Shown in pieces: positions 24,338 through 33,063 of a stretch of 64,000 bases of DNA; the stretch's first letter is position 1, and each line of letters begins with the position of its first letter. Made by a program: the position numbers and the translations under genes. The stretch comes from Candidatus Methylomirabilota bacterium (GTDB taxonomy: Bacteria; Methylomirabilota; Methylomirabilia; Rokubacteriales; CSP1-6), in contig DASTFB010000008.1 of the NCBI GenBank assembly GCA_035709005.1, forward strand, positions 62,001 to 126,000, read 5' to 3'. The notes under the pieces are model-generated. The model saw only the letters and a list, made by a program, of their open reading frames with translations, did not search any database and had not been told where the DNA came from.

Positions 24338-27300
24338 ATGCCGCGCAAAGGGACTCGCCGTACTGGGCCCTCGACCGAGCGGCGCCCGAACCGCCACAAG
24401 CTCGATGGCCGCTTGCAATTTCTTCTGTCCCTGCCCGCCGAGCGGCTCAGCGAGCTGCGGGGGGCGGAAACCCGGCGGCTCCACGAGGTCGCGGCCGAAC
24501 TCCGCGAGGCCCGAATGGCCGTCGAGAGGGAAGAGAGCGAAGCGGGAAAATCGCGGGCCCGCGAACGGCTCCAGGCTGCCGAAAGACGGCGCTTCGCTCC
24601 GCTCACGACCGGCTTCCATGTGCCTGACGGCTCCGCCGGCGTGCCGCCCGCTCGATTTTCCGAGCCGTTCGTGTCGGCATTCATTCTGAGCGATGCCGGC
24701 ACCGCGGATCTCGAGGACATGGGGGTGCAGGTGCGCAGCCGGGTCGGCGACGTCTTCACGGCGTTCGTACCCGTATCGGCCATCGCCCGGCTGGAGGCGT
24801 CCGCGGTCATCCGCTATGTGGAGCTGGCTCGACCAGTCTTTCCCGCCCTGAACCAGGCCGTTCCCTACGCCCAGATCGATACCCTTCACAACGCCACCCC
24901 CGCCGTCACCGGGGCCGGCGTCGTGGTGGGTATCGTCGATCTGGAGATTCTTGACATTTACCATGACGACTTCCGGACAGCGACCGGCGCCACACGCGTG
25001 TTGTGGCTGTGGGACCAGAGGTTGGATGCGGCAGACAAGGACCTCGTTGAGGAAGCTCCGCCGGCGGTCACCGGTCTGTCGGCAAGCTACGGCGTCGAAT
25101 ACGACCAGACGACGATCGATACGGAGCTGAACCATCCGGCGGTGACGCCCGCCTACAGGATCGTCAGGCACGGCGGCGACGTGGCCTCCCACGGCACGTT
25201 CGTCGCCGGCATCGCTGCCGGAAACGGGCGGGCTCAGTCGGGGACTTTCGTGGGCGCGGCGCCCGAAGCCGACATCATCTACGTACGCCTGTTCGAACCA
25301 ACCCGCACGGATATCTTCGCGGACAGCGCCTACGTCGCCGACGCCTTTCATTACATCTTCAGTCGGGCGGGCAGCCGGCCGTGCGTCGTCAACATGAGCG
25401 CCACGGACGATCTCGGGCCCCACGACGGCTCCGCCCTCGGCGAGCGGCACCTCGACGAGTTCCTGACGGTCCCGGGTCGCGCCATCACGGTGGCCGCGGG
25501 CAATTCGAACCTCAACGCGTCCCACGCCGCCGGGACGGTGGCGCCGGGGGGTGTTACGACTCTGACCCTCCACTACGTGGGGGGAGCCGTGAACGGTGAC
25601 ACCGCGGAAATCTGGTACGACGGCCACGATCAGTTCACGGTGACGGTGACGGCGCCGACCAGCCCTCCCGTGACCGTCTCATCCGTCGCGCCGAACACGA
25701 CCGACAGCACGCCCTTGCCGGGCGGCGGTACGCTCCGGGTCAGTTCGACCCAGGATGATCCGCGCAACCATGACAACGTCATCACCATCATCATCGAGCC
25801 GGGACCGAACCAGCAGATCCCCCCGGGCGACTGGACGGTTCGGCTGACCGGTACGGTGGTGATCAACGGGACCTTCCACGCCTGGGTCGATCGCAACAAT
25901 CGCGACCAGTCCTGGTGGGAGCTCCCGCACGTCCAGGAGAATCAGTGCACGCTCGGCACACCGGCCACGGCCCGGCGCGTCATCGCGGTCGGCAACCACG
26001 ACACCTCCGGTCCGCCGCCCGCGCTCGATCAGCTCAGTGGCCGGGGCCCGAGCCGGGACGGCCGCGTCGAGCCCGAGATCGCGGCCGTGGGCAGCATGAT
26101 GGCGCCCCGGTCCCGCAATCAGAACGCGCTCTTCGGCAGCCCGTACGACTGGGGGTCGGGCACCAGCCGGGCGGCGCCGCTCGTGGCCGGGGCGTGCGCG
26201 CTGCTTTTCCAGTGCCGCGGCGCCAGCGCCACCTGGGCCAACCTCAAGCAGATCCTGGAGAACACGGCCGGCCCGACGAGCACGGCCATCCCGCACGCCG
26301 GGTTCGGCTTCGGCACCCTGCGCGTGGCCAACGCCTGCGCGGTGGCGGCGCCGGCGACCGACGTCTGGCTGCGCGACGACCTCACCGACACCGGAATCGA
26401 GCCGTTCACCGGGCCGGTCGCGTGGCTCAGCCCGGACATCGAGATTCTCGACACCGCCGGTACCCCGGTGGCCAATCCGAGCTTCCATCCGACGAACCGC
26501 TTCAACAACCTCGTCCGGGTGACTGTTCGCAATCGCGGCACCCAGCCTGCCCGCAACACGGAGGTCTTTCTGTACTGGGCCGATCCCGCGACGAACATCC
26601 CGTATCCCTCGGCCTGGAGTGCCTCGGGTATCTACACCGGCGCGCCGAACTTCACGACGCAGGGAAATGTGGCGGTGATCCCGCTGCTGGCCCCGGGCGC
26701 GTCGACGCAGGTCCAGTTCGCCTGGGCGCCGCCGGCGCCGGGATCGAACCTGCGCCAGGACAACCACTTCTGTTTGCTGGTGCGGGTCGAGAACGAAGCT
26801 GACCCGTCGGGGGTCGGGGCCGGCGGCTGGTCGCCGATCACCGCACGCAACAACATCGCGCTCCGCAACGTCCTGGTTCAGCCGGTAGCGTCCGGCATGG
26901 CCTTTTACATCGTGGGGTCCGCCGATCACGACAGCCTCATCATCCGTCCCCAGGACGCGGAGATCGTTCTCGACATCCCGATCGCCGCCTTGCCCTGGCG
27001 GGATCGCCGGCTGCTCGAGCGGCACGGCCCGCGCCCGCCGTACGGTCTGCGGGCGGCCGATCCGTTGCGGGCCGTGAAGACGGTGTTGAAGGGGCCGGAC
27101 GCCGAGGAGCGTATCGATGTCGTCGGCGCGACGGCCCTGGAAGTGCATGACGGAATCGCCCGGATCCGGGCCATGCCCGAGCGAGCGCTGGTGCTGCGAT
27201 CCCTCCGGCTGATCGAGGGCGCCCGCATGCCAGCGCGGCTGCACGTGCAGGCTCGGACCGATGCCGGCCCCCGGTTCGTCCACGTGGCCCAGTACTCCGG

Positions 27301-27364
27301 CGGCCAGCTCCTCGGCGGGGTCTCGCTGCAATTCGGCCCGACCGTGGAAGGGCGGCGCGCTTGA
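24338..27364 (+). CDS. Large subtilisin-family (S8) protease with inserted and C-terminal beta domains
   Basis: A 1008-residue protein behind a strong GGAGGAGG site. The N-terminus is basic with no signal peptide, so it is apparently cytoplasmic; residues 30-85 form a charged helix. The S8 triad is complete: Asp201 (VVVGIVDLEI), His285 (ASHGTFVAGIAAG), Ser610 (GSGTSRAAPLVAG), with oxyanion Asn389 (AAGNSN). A roughly 120-residue beta domain (about 400-525) is inserted between Asn and Ser. Residues about 690-800 look like a CARDB adhesion domain (LVRVTVRNRGTQPARNTEVF), and a further C-terminal domain is unassigned. Probable processing protease of the cluster (inference). Confidence 0.9.
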   Translation: MPRKGTRRTGPSTERRPNRHKLDGRLQFLLSLPAERLSELRGAETRRLHEVAAELREARMAVEREESEAGKSRARERLQAAERRRFAPLTTGFHVPDGSAGVPPARFSEPFVSAFILSDAGTADLEDMGVQVRSRVGDVFTAFVPVSAIARLEASAVIRYVELARPVFPALNQAVPYAQIDTLHNATPAVTGAGVVVGIVDLEILDIYHDDFRTATGATRVLWLWDQRLDAADKDLVEEAPPAVTGLSASYGVEYDQTTIDTELNHPAVTPAYRIVRHGGDVASHGTFVAGIAAGNGRAQSGTFVGAAPEADIIYVRLFEPTRTDIFADSAYVADAFHYIFSRAGSRPCVVNMSATDDLGPHDGSALGERHLDEFLTVPGRAITVAAGNSNLNASHAAGTVAPGGVTTLTLHYVGGAVNGDTAEIWYDGHDQFTVTVTAPTSPPVTVSSVAPNTTDSTPLPGGGTLRVSSTQDDPRNHDNVITIIIEPGPNQQIPPGDWTVRLTGTVVINGTFHAWVDRNNRDQSWWELPHVQENQCTLGTPATARRVIAVGNHDTSGPPPALDQLSGRGPSRDGRVEPEIAAVGSMMAPRSRNQNALFGSPYDWGSGTSRAAPLVAGACALLFQCRGASATWANLKQILENTAGPTSTAIPHAGFGFGTLRVANACAVAAPATDVWLRDDLTDTGIEPFTGPVAWLSPDIEILDTAGTPVANPSFHPTNRFNNLVRVTVRNRGTQPARNTEVFLYWADPATNIPYPSAWSASGIYTGAPNFTTQGNVAVIPLLAPGASTQVQFAWAPPAPGSNLRQDNHFCLLVRVENEADPSGVGAGGWSPITARNNIALRNVLVQPVASGMAFYIVGSADHDSLIIRPQDAEIVLDIPIAALPWRDRRLLERHGPRPPYGLRAADPLRAVKTVLKGPDAEERIDVVGATALEVHDGIARIRAMPERALVLRSLRLIEGARMPARLHVQARTDAGPRFVHVAQYSGGQLLGGVSLQFGPTVEGRRA

Positions 27365-27389
27365 CAGCGCAGGGCCCGGGACCTAGAGT
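27361..27389 (+). promoter_or_regulatory. Internal promoter of the ATP-grasp/microprotein unit
   Basis: TTGACA at 27361-27366, 17-bp spacer, TAGAGT at 27384-27389, the same boxes and spacing as at 22810. The -35 box overlaps the protease stop codon (TTGACA contains the TGA). Transcription should begin near 27396, 13 bases before the ATG at 27409, so a TTG start at 27361 for the ligase is unlikely. Confidence 0.72.
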
Positions 27390-27408
27390 TCCGCCCGCCG
27401 AGAGCGAC

Positions 27409-28530
27409 ATGCAAGCACGAGTGGTCGTCAATCGCGCGGGAAGCGGCGCTGCCAACAATCTGATCCGGAGTCTCCGCGCCGGCGGCCGGCCCGTGTACGT
27501 CATCGGGTGCCATCACGATCCGTTCGTCCTCCGGAAGTCGGCGGCCGACGCCAATTGCCTGGTGCCACGAGTCGGCCACCAGCACTTCACGGAGGCGCTG
27601 TGTCGGGTGATCCGGAACGAGCGGGCCGATCTGTTCCTGCCGCATACCGACGACGACGTCGAGCTCGCCTCCCGGCTCCGAGAAGCGCTTCCCTGCCGGG
27701 TGTTCCTGCCGCCTCCCGACGTCATCGAGCTGTGCCAGGACAAGTATCGGCTGAACACGTGGCTGGCCGCCCGCGGCGTGCCGGTCCCGTTGACGTACCC
27801 GGTGACGCCGCCAAGCCCCGTGGAGGAAGTCTTCGCTCGGCTGGCGCCACGCTCACCGCTCTGGTGTCGCGTGCGGACCGGGAGCGGCTCCGTCGGCGCC
27901 ACGCCGGTCCGAACGGTAGAGCAGGCCCGAGCCTGGATCAGCTACTGGCAGGACATGCGGGGCGTCCCGCCGGACGCCTTTGTGCTCTCGGAGTACCTGC
28001 CGGGTCGGGATTTCGCCTGTCAGATGCTGTGGCGGTCGGGCGTGCCCGTGCTGACGAAGACCTGCGAGCGCCTGTCCTATTTCGGCGGCGCCGGCCGTCC
28101 CAGCGGGGTGTCGTCGGTGGCCGCGCTGGCCAAGACGGTGTACGAACCGGGTGTCCGCGACATCTGCGTCGCCGCCATCCGCGCCCTCGGCGCCGATGTC
28201 TCTGGCGCCTTCAGTGTTGATCTCAAGGAGGATGCCTTCGGCCTGCCCCGGATCACCGAGATCAACGCCGGGCGCTTCATCACCATGATGAACCTGTTCG
28301 ATTTCACCGGGAAACGCAGCATGACGGCGACCTACGTCGCCCTGGCCCTTGGGGAACCGGTCGACGGGGGCGATGACTACGACGTGGACGAGGAGCACTA
28401 CTTCATGCGTGATGTGGATACCGTGCCGGCGATCTTTCACGCCGACGAGCTGTTCATGGGGATCGCGGATGCGCGATGGCCGGCGACCGAGCGGGCCATG
28501 ACCATCAGCAGGCAGGAGGAGCCGCGATGA
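27409..28530 (+). CDS. ATP-grasp ligase, carbamoyl-phosphate-synthase-like
   Basis: A 373-residue ATP-grasp protein. The N-terminal nucleotide-fold starts directly with RVVVNRAGSGAANNLIRSLR; then come HTDDDVELASRLREAL, the PreATP helix CQDKYRLNTWLAARGVPVP, the ATP loop region WCRVRTGSGSVGAT, LSEYLPGRDFACQML, and the metal-binding end FSVDLKEDAFGLPRITEINAGRF. Such enzymes make carboxylate-amine or related bonds with ATP. A start at ATG 27409 is chosen because the promoter at 27361 ends just upstream. It overlaps the next microprotein by ATGA, which hints that the small protein is its partner or substrate (inference). Confidence 0.88.
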   Translation: MQARVVVNRAGSGAANNLIRSLRAGGRPVYVIGCHHDPFVLRKSAADANCLVPRVGHQHFTEALCRVIRNERADLFLPHTDDDVELASRLREALPCRVFLPPPDVIELCQDKYRLNTWLAARGVPVPLTYPVTPPSPVEEVFARLAPRSPLWCRVRTGSGSVGATPVRTVEQARAWISYWQDMRGVPPDAFVLSEYLPGRDFACQMLWRSGVPVLTKTCERLSYFGGAGRPSGVSSVAALAKTVYEPGVRDICVAAIRALGADVSGAFSVDLKEDAFGLPRITEINAGRFITMMNLFDFTGKRSMTATYVALALGEPVDGGDDYDVDEEHYFMRDVDTVPAIFHADELFMGIADARWPATERAMTISRQEEPR

Positions 28531-28700
28531 GCGACGACCAGCCCGGCAGTGGTGTAACGCACTCCGTAACCGTCACGATTCCTCCACCCACAGGAGGATG
28601 GAATCCCACGACATGGGCACAGTTCAAGCAGGCGGTGAAGGCGCTCGCGACGCAGTATCAGGGCCAGGTGACCGAAATGACGTTCGAGACCAAGAAGTAA
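28527..28700 (+). CDS. 57-residue microprotein B, candidate partner or substrate of the ATP-grasp ligase
   Basis: The sequence has a strand (THSVTVTIPPP), a loop with GGWNPTTW, a helix (AQFKQAVKALATQYQG) and a final strand ending in a lysine pair (MTFETKK). This beta-alpha-beta outline resembles the module in proteins A and C, without clear identity. ATG overlaps the ligase stop (ATGA), the classic arrangement for a co-translated partner. No leader/core cleavage site typical of known ribosomal peptides is recognised. Coding is supported by the overlap and the amphipathic pattern. Confidence 0.68.
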   Translation: MSDDQPGSGVTHSVTVTIPPPTGGWNPTTWAQFKQAVKALATQYQGQVTEMTFETKK

Positions 28701-28711
28701 GCGCGGCCATC

Positions 28712-28846
28712 GTGAGTGTGGCGGTCGACGTCGACCGCCACGGCGCTGAGGCGCTGCGCATCGAGCTCATTCGGCTGGCCCGGCGCTTCGGTCTGGAGCC
28801 GACCGGGAGCCGGGTAGAGGCAGGAGGGCCGCAGCCAGGCGCCTGA
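28712..28846 (+). CDS. 44-residue microprotein C, paralogue of small protein A
   Basis: Starting at a GTG at 28712, 11 bases after microprotein B, the frame reads VSVAVDVDRHGAEALRIELI then RLARRFGLEP. It aligns without gaps with the C-terminal half of protein A: AEALRI, RLA, RFGLE identical, with K/R and I/V changes in between. The frame is open further upstream (to 28598) but that part overlaps protein B and looks like a shadow. The ribosome site is weak, so the exact start is uncertain; the paralogy is the main evidence for its being real. Confidence 0.62.
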   Translation: MSVAVDVDRHGAEALRIELIRLARRFGLEPTGSRVEAGGPQPGA

Positions 28847-28861
28847 GCAGCCCGGCCGAGC

Positions 28862-31800
28862 CTACGTCGGCTGCAGGAGCTGCATGTCCATCTCGCCGGC
28901 CATCGTTCGGGCCGCCGACATGTGCTCCCTGGCCTCGGCTCGGGCACCGGCCCGCTCGAGGAGCAGGCCCAGGCCCAGGCGGCAAGAGGCGGTCAGCGGC
29001 CGCATCTCGAGCTCCCGGGCCAGGGCCAAGGCGGCTTGATAGCTCGCCGCGGCGGCCTCCCGGCGTTCCGGACGATCCTGGCGCGACTCGATGTCCCCCA
29101 GGAGCTGAAGGGCGTGGGCTTCGTGACCGCGCTCGTGGTGCTCCCGGGCGAGGGCCAGGGCCTGTTGCCCCACGTCTCTGGCATCCTCGCTGAAGCCGCC
29201 CAGCAGGTACACGCGCCCGAGGGCGGCCAGACGGTTGGACTGCCCAGCCGTTCTCCGCATCGAGGCGTGCTGCGATACCGCCTTCTTGATGAGCACGATG
29301 GCGTCCTCGACTCGTCCGGATAGTGCGTAGCTCAGGCCCAGGTCGGAGGCCGTCGCCGGGGAGAAATAGGGAATCCCCCGCGCTTCACTCAGCTCCAGCC
29401 CGCGCTCCAGGATCGGCACGGCACGAATCAGATCACCTTTCTGGAGGTACGCCCGGCCCAGACCCCAGCAGCCGAGGACGAGGCTGATGGCATCGTCGGC
29501 GCTCTCCGCGATCGTCACCGCTTCCTCGGCGACGGCGATGGCCCGGGCGAAGTCGCCGAGCTCGGCCAGGCACAGGGCGAGCCAGGTGCGCGAATGCACG
29601 GAGGGCAGGTAGGGGAACCCCATGTGCTGCGGAGCGAGATCACCGTGCAGCAGCGCGACATTGCTGGCCAAGAGCTCGGACGCGGCCCGATACTCGCCGA
29701 GGGCGTGGTCGACGTGGGCCATATAGGTCCGCGCGGCGACCAGGAGCGGCGGCTCGCCGACCTCGTCGGCCTGGGTCATGGCCAGCCGTCCCGACTCGAG
29801 GGCCCGACGGTATTCGCCCATCTGGCGAAAGTAGTCCGTCAGGTACACGTTGATCCACGCCAGCCGCCGGCGATCGCCCAGCGCCACCGCGAGCGGGCGG
29901 ACCCGTTCCAGCTTGTCGAAGATCGCGGCGAACTCGCCCAGCGGGAGGAGGGAGTTTCGCAGCTGCAACGTGATGTCGACCGCCGCCTCGCGCGTCTGTG
30001 GGGTCTCCGGCACGTGGGCGAGCGCCGCCAGCGCCTGGTCCAGGCAGGCTGCGGCCTCGCGATGGGCGCAGGCGACGGCCGCCTGTCGACCAGCCTGGCG
30101 TAGATAGTCCGCCGCCTTCGCCCACAGTCCACCTTGATAGGCGTGATGCGCGAGGCGCTGGCTCTGCTCGACCAGCCGCTGTGGATAGAGATCCTCCATC
30201 ACGTCCACGATGCGGGCGTGCAGGAACCGGCGCAGGTCGGGGTCGAGGCTCTCGTAGGCGACCTCGTGCGTCAGGATATGCCTGAACGTGTATTCGCTTT
30301 CCGCACCGAGGCTGGTCTCATAGAGGAACTCCCCAGCCCGCAGCTCGGCCATGCCCGCGCTCAGGTCGTCCGGAGCGATCCCCGCCACGCGCTCGAGCAG
30401 CGAGACGGGCACGTCCTTGCCGAGCACCGCCGCGGTCTGGAGCAGCTGCCGCGCCGACGGCGGCAGCCGGTTGATACGGGCCTGCAGCACCTCTTGCACC
30501 GTGTCGGGCACGGCGAGCGGGGGCGCCGTCACCCGCTGCTCCCGGACGCTCCGGGTGAGCTCTTCGAGGAAGAACGGGTTGCCTTCGGCCTTGCCGAGAA
30601 TGGCGTCCACGACGGCGGGACCGACGTCATACGAGCCGAGGAGCGCGCGAACGACGCTCAGGCTCTCCGCCGGGGGTAAAGGCTGGAGGGCCATCTGCGT
30701 GGCGTAGGATTTGTCGATCCAGGTCGGCCGGTACCCGGGTCGGTAGGTGGCGACCAGCACGATACGGGCGCTCGGGATGGCCTCCACCATCGACGTGAAG
30801 AGCTCCTCCGACGACTCGTCGATCCAGTGCAGGTCCTCCAGAACCAGCACGAGAGGGCATTGCTGGCTCTGGCGGAGGGTCAGCTCGCGCAGCGCGCCGA
30901 AGATCCGGGCTTTGAAGGCTTCGGGGCTCAGCCCCCCAACCCGATCGTCGCCGTCCTTCAACCCAAGGAGATGAAGCAGATACGGCGCGCGCTCGCTAGG
31001 GTCCATGCCGAGGCGATACAGGACGGTACGCACCTTCTCCGCCGCGACGTCGGGCGCGTCGGTGCGCGCGATGCGGCACGTGATCCGCAGCATGTCGAGG
31101 ACCGGGAGGTACGGAATCCCGCTGGCGTAGGACAGGCACTGGCCCTGGAGATACTCGACCTGCTGACCGGCCAGGTGATGACGCAGCTCGAGGAGCAGAC
31201 GGGATTTCCCGATGCCGGCATCGCCGGCGATGCCGACCACCTGACCGCGGCCGCTCGCGGCCGCGGCGAAGCGACTTCGGAGCAGCTCGAGCTCGTGCTG
31301 GCGGCCCACGAAGGTCGCCAAGCGACGCCGGAGCCCGAGGCCGGCCCGCTCACCCGCCCCGAGATGAAACGCGTGTCCCTCCGGCGTCGGCGTGAGGTCG
31401 AAGTTGCGGCGGAGGAACGGCGCGGTCGCCTCGCTCACCACCACCTCGTCCGGCCTGGCCGTCTCCAGGAGGGAATCCAGAAACGCCCAGGCGTGGGGCC
31501 GCGCTTCCAGCTCGATGGCCGGCCCCGGGCCGAGATTCACCAGAAACTGGTCGACGTGGATGGCGACCTTGACCTGGACCTGCCGGGCTTCGTCCCGCCG
31601 GGCCCGCTCCACCGCATTCAACGCGGCGATGGCGGCGTGCGCCGCCCTGGCGGGCGCGTCCTCGACCGGCTCCACCCCGAACACGGCCACCATTCCGGCC
31701 GCATTGACGTCCTCCACCCTGCCGCCGAACACGCGAACTTTGTCGCTCAACAGCGCGAGCGTTCGCCGACCCAGGGCCGAGCCCTCGGCGCCGGCCGGAA

Positions 31801-32914
31801 TGAGGAGCACGACACGTAGCAGCGTGACACGACGGTGCGCCCGGGCGGGGACACCGGGAACGACAGCGGCCGGCTCGGGCGGCGCCGCTTCGCGGGCCGG
31901 GACGGGCCGCCGGCCCCGCCGCGACGGCGCTGCCGCGCCCGGTCGCAGGCGGTGCTTCTCGATGCGGTATCGCAACGTGTTGCGCGAGATGCCGAGCCGA
32001 GCCGCGGCCTGGCTCACGTTCCAGTTCGTCGCCGTCAGCGCATCGAGCAGGGTCGCCCGCTCCACGTCGTCGACGGCCGCTTCCAGCGTGACCGGGGCCG
32101 TTGGCGGCGAGGGCGCCGGCGCCGGGCGGCTCTCCGGCAGGGCCAGCGCGGCGGCGCCGACCTCGCGGCTGGCGTCGAGCAACGCCACGCGCTCCATGAC
32201 GTTGCTCAGCTCACGGACGTTGCCCGGCCAGGCATAGCGGACCAGCGCACCCCGCGCGTCGGCGCCGAGCGTCTTGGCGGGCAAGCCATAGTCGGCGCAG
32301 GCGCGGGCCAGAAAGTGCTCGGCCAGCAGCAAGACATCGCCCCGGCGGTCTCGCAGCGCCGGCAGCGAGAGGGTGACAACGGCAAGCCGATGATAGAGGT
32401 CGGCGCGAAACCGTCGCGTCGAGACGGCGGCGGTCAGATCCTCATTGGTCGCGGCCACCACCCAGACATCGATGGGCTCGCTGCGAGTGCCGCCCAGCCG
32501 GCGGACTTCCCGTTCCTCGATGACCTTGAGGAGCTTGGCCTGCAGGGCCTCGGGCAGGAGCCCGATCTCGTCCAGAAAGATGGTGCCCCGGTGGGCGAGT
32601 TGAAAGAGGCCGGGCCGGGACTGTCGCGCGTCCGTGAAGGCGCCCCGCTCGACGCCGAACATCTCGGCCTCCAGCAATGTCTCGGGGATGGCCGCACAGT
32701 TGACGTCGACGAACGGCCCGCTGGCACGCACGCTGGCCGAGTGCATCGCGCGGGCGACCAGCCCCTTGCCGGTACCGGTCTCTCCCTGAATGAGAATCGG
32801 GGGTAATCGACGGGCTTCGGCCTGGCGTTTCAGAAGCCCCCGGACCTGCTCGCGAACTGCCACGATCTCGGGACTCGTCCCGAGCAGTTGGGCCAGGGGA
32901 TCCATGCCGAGCAT
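28862..32914 (-). CDS. Chimeric regulator: sigma-54 AAA+ activator, Fis HTH, cyclase-like domain, AAA ATPase and TPR array
   Basis: A 1350-residue cytoplasmic protein. Residues 12-250 form a sigma-54 activator AAA+ domain: Walker A GETGTGKG at 44-51, Walker B TIFLDEIG, GNVREL. The sigma-54 contact loop reads GAFTDA instead of GAFTGA. Residues about 283-322 are a Fis-type HTH (NWNVSQAAARLGISRNTLRY). Residues about 362-520 resemble a degenerate nucleotide-cyclase domain. A second ATPase follows from about 534 (TFVGRQHELELL, GDAGIGKS, LVLVLEDLHWID), then TPR-like repeats to the C-terminus. Starts at ATG 32914 or 32905. Convergent with the microprotein unit, 15 bases apart. Confidence 0.9.
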   Translation of the reverse strand: MLGMDPLAQLLGTSPEIVAVREQVRGLLKRQAEARRLPPILIQGETGTGKGLVARAMHSASVRASGPFVDVNCAAIPETLLEAEMFGVERGAFTDARQSRPGLFQLAHRGTIFLDEIGLLPEALQAKLLKVIEEREVRRLGGTRSEPIDVWVVAATNEDLTAAVSTRRFRADLYHRLAVVTLSLPALRDRRGDVLLLAEHFLARACADYGLPAKTLGADARGALVRYAWPGNVRELSNVMERVALLDASREVGAAALALPESRPAPAPSPPTAPVTLEAAVDDVERATLLDALTATNWNVSQAAARLGISRNTLRYRIEKHRLRPGAAAPSRRGRRPVPAREAAPPEPAAVVPGVPARAHRRVTLLRVVLLIPAGAEGSALGRRTLALLSDKVRVFGGRVEDVNAAGMVAVFGVEPVEDAPARAAHAAIAALNAVERARRDEARQVQVKVAIHVDQFLVNLGPGPAIELEARPHAWAFLDSLLETARPDEVVVSEATAPFLRRNFDLTPTPEGHAFHLGAGERAGLGLRRRLATFVGRQHELELLRSRFAAAASGRGQVVGIAGDAGIGKSRLLLELRHHLAGQQVEYLQGQCLSYASGIPYLPVLDMLRITCRIARTDAPDVAAEKVRTVLYRLGMDPSERAPYLLHLLGLKDGDDRVGGLSPEAFKARIFGALRELTLRQSQQCPLVLVLEDLHWIDESSEELFTSMVEAIPSARIVLVATYRPGYRPTWIDKSYATQMALQPLPPAESLSVVRALLGSYDVGPAVVDAILGKAEGNPFFLEELTRSVREQRVTAPPLAVPDTVQEVLQARINRLPPSARQLLQTAAVLGKDVPVSLLERVAGIAPDDLSAGMAELRAGEFLYETSLGAESEYTFRHILTHEVAYESLDPDLRRFLHARIVDVMEDLYPQRLVEQSQRLAHHAYQGGLWAKAADYLRQAGRQAAVACAHREAAACLDQALAALAHVPETPQTREAAVDITLQLRNSLLPLGEFAAIFDKLERVRPLAVALGDRRRLAWINVYLTDYFRQMGEYRRALESGRLAMTQADEVGEPPLLVAARTYMAHVDHALGEYRAASELLASNVALLHGDLAPQHMGFPYLPSVHSRTWLALCLAELGDFARAIAVAEEAVTIAESADDAISLVLGCWGLGRAYLQKGDLIRAVPILERGLELSEARGIPYFSPATASDLGLSYALSGRVEDAIVLIKKAVSQHASMRRTAGQSNRLAALGRVYLLGGFSEDARDVGQQALALAREHHERGHEAHALQLLGDIESRQDRPERREAAAASYQAALALARELEMRPLTASCRLGLGLLLERAGARAEAREHMSAARTMAGEMDMQLLQPT

Positions 32915-33063
32915 GGTACTGTCCCCAACCCGACTGCTCAAGATTCCACCACCACCAGCCGGACCGGGACAGCCCGCAACGCCGTCGATGATGTGGGTAT
33001 GCGACCGATCTCGCGCGTCCTGTAAATCGCCGACGGCATTGGCGCCGAGGGCCGGCGGCCGGC

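Noticed and set aside
24948-24953. TTGACA inside the protease gene as a promoter
   Set aside because: No convincing -10 box follows at 16-18 bp, and no gene starts there.
27361-27363. TTG start of the ATP-grasp gene overlapping the protease stop
   Set aside because: The TTG is part of a TTGACA -35 box with TAGAGT 17 bp on, and the fold begins right after the ATG at 27409.
28598-28711. Upstream extension of microprotein C over microprotein B
   Set aside because: It overlaps B in another frame, has no similarity to protein A and looks noncoding; only the part from 28712 is paralogous.
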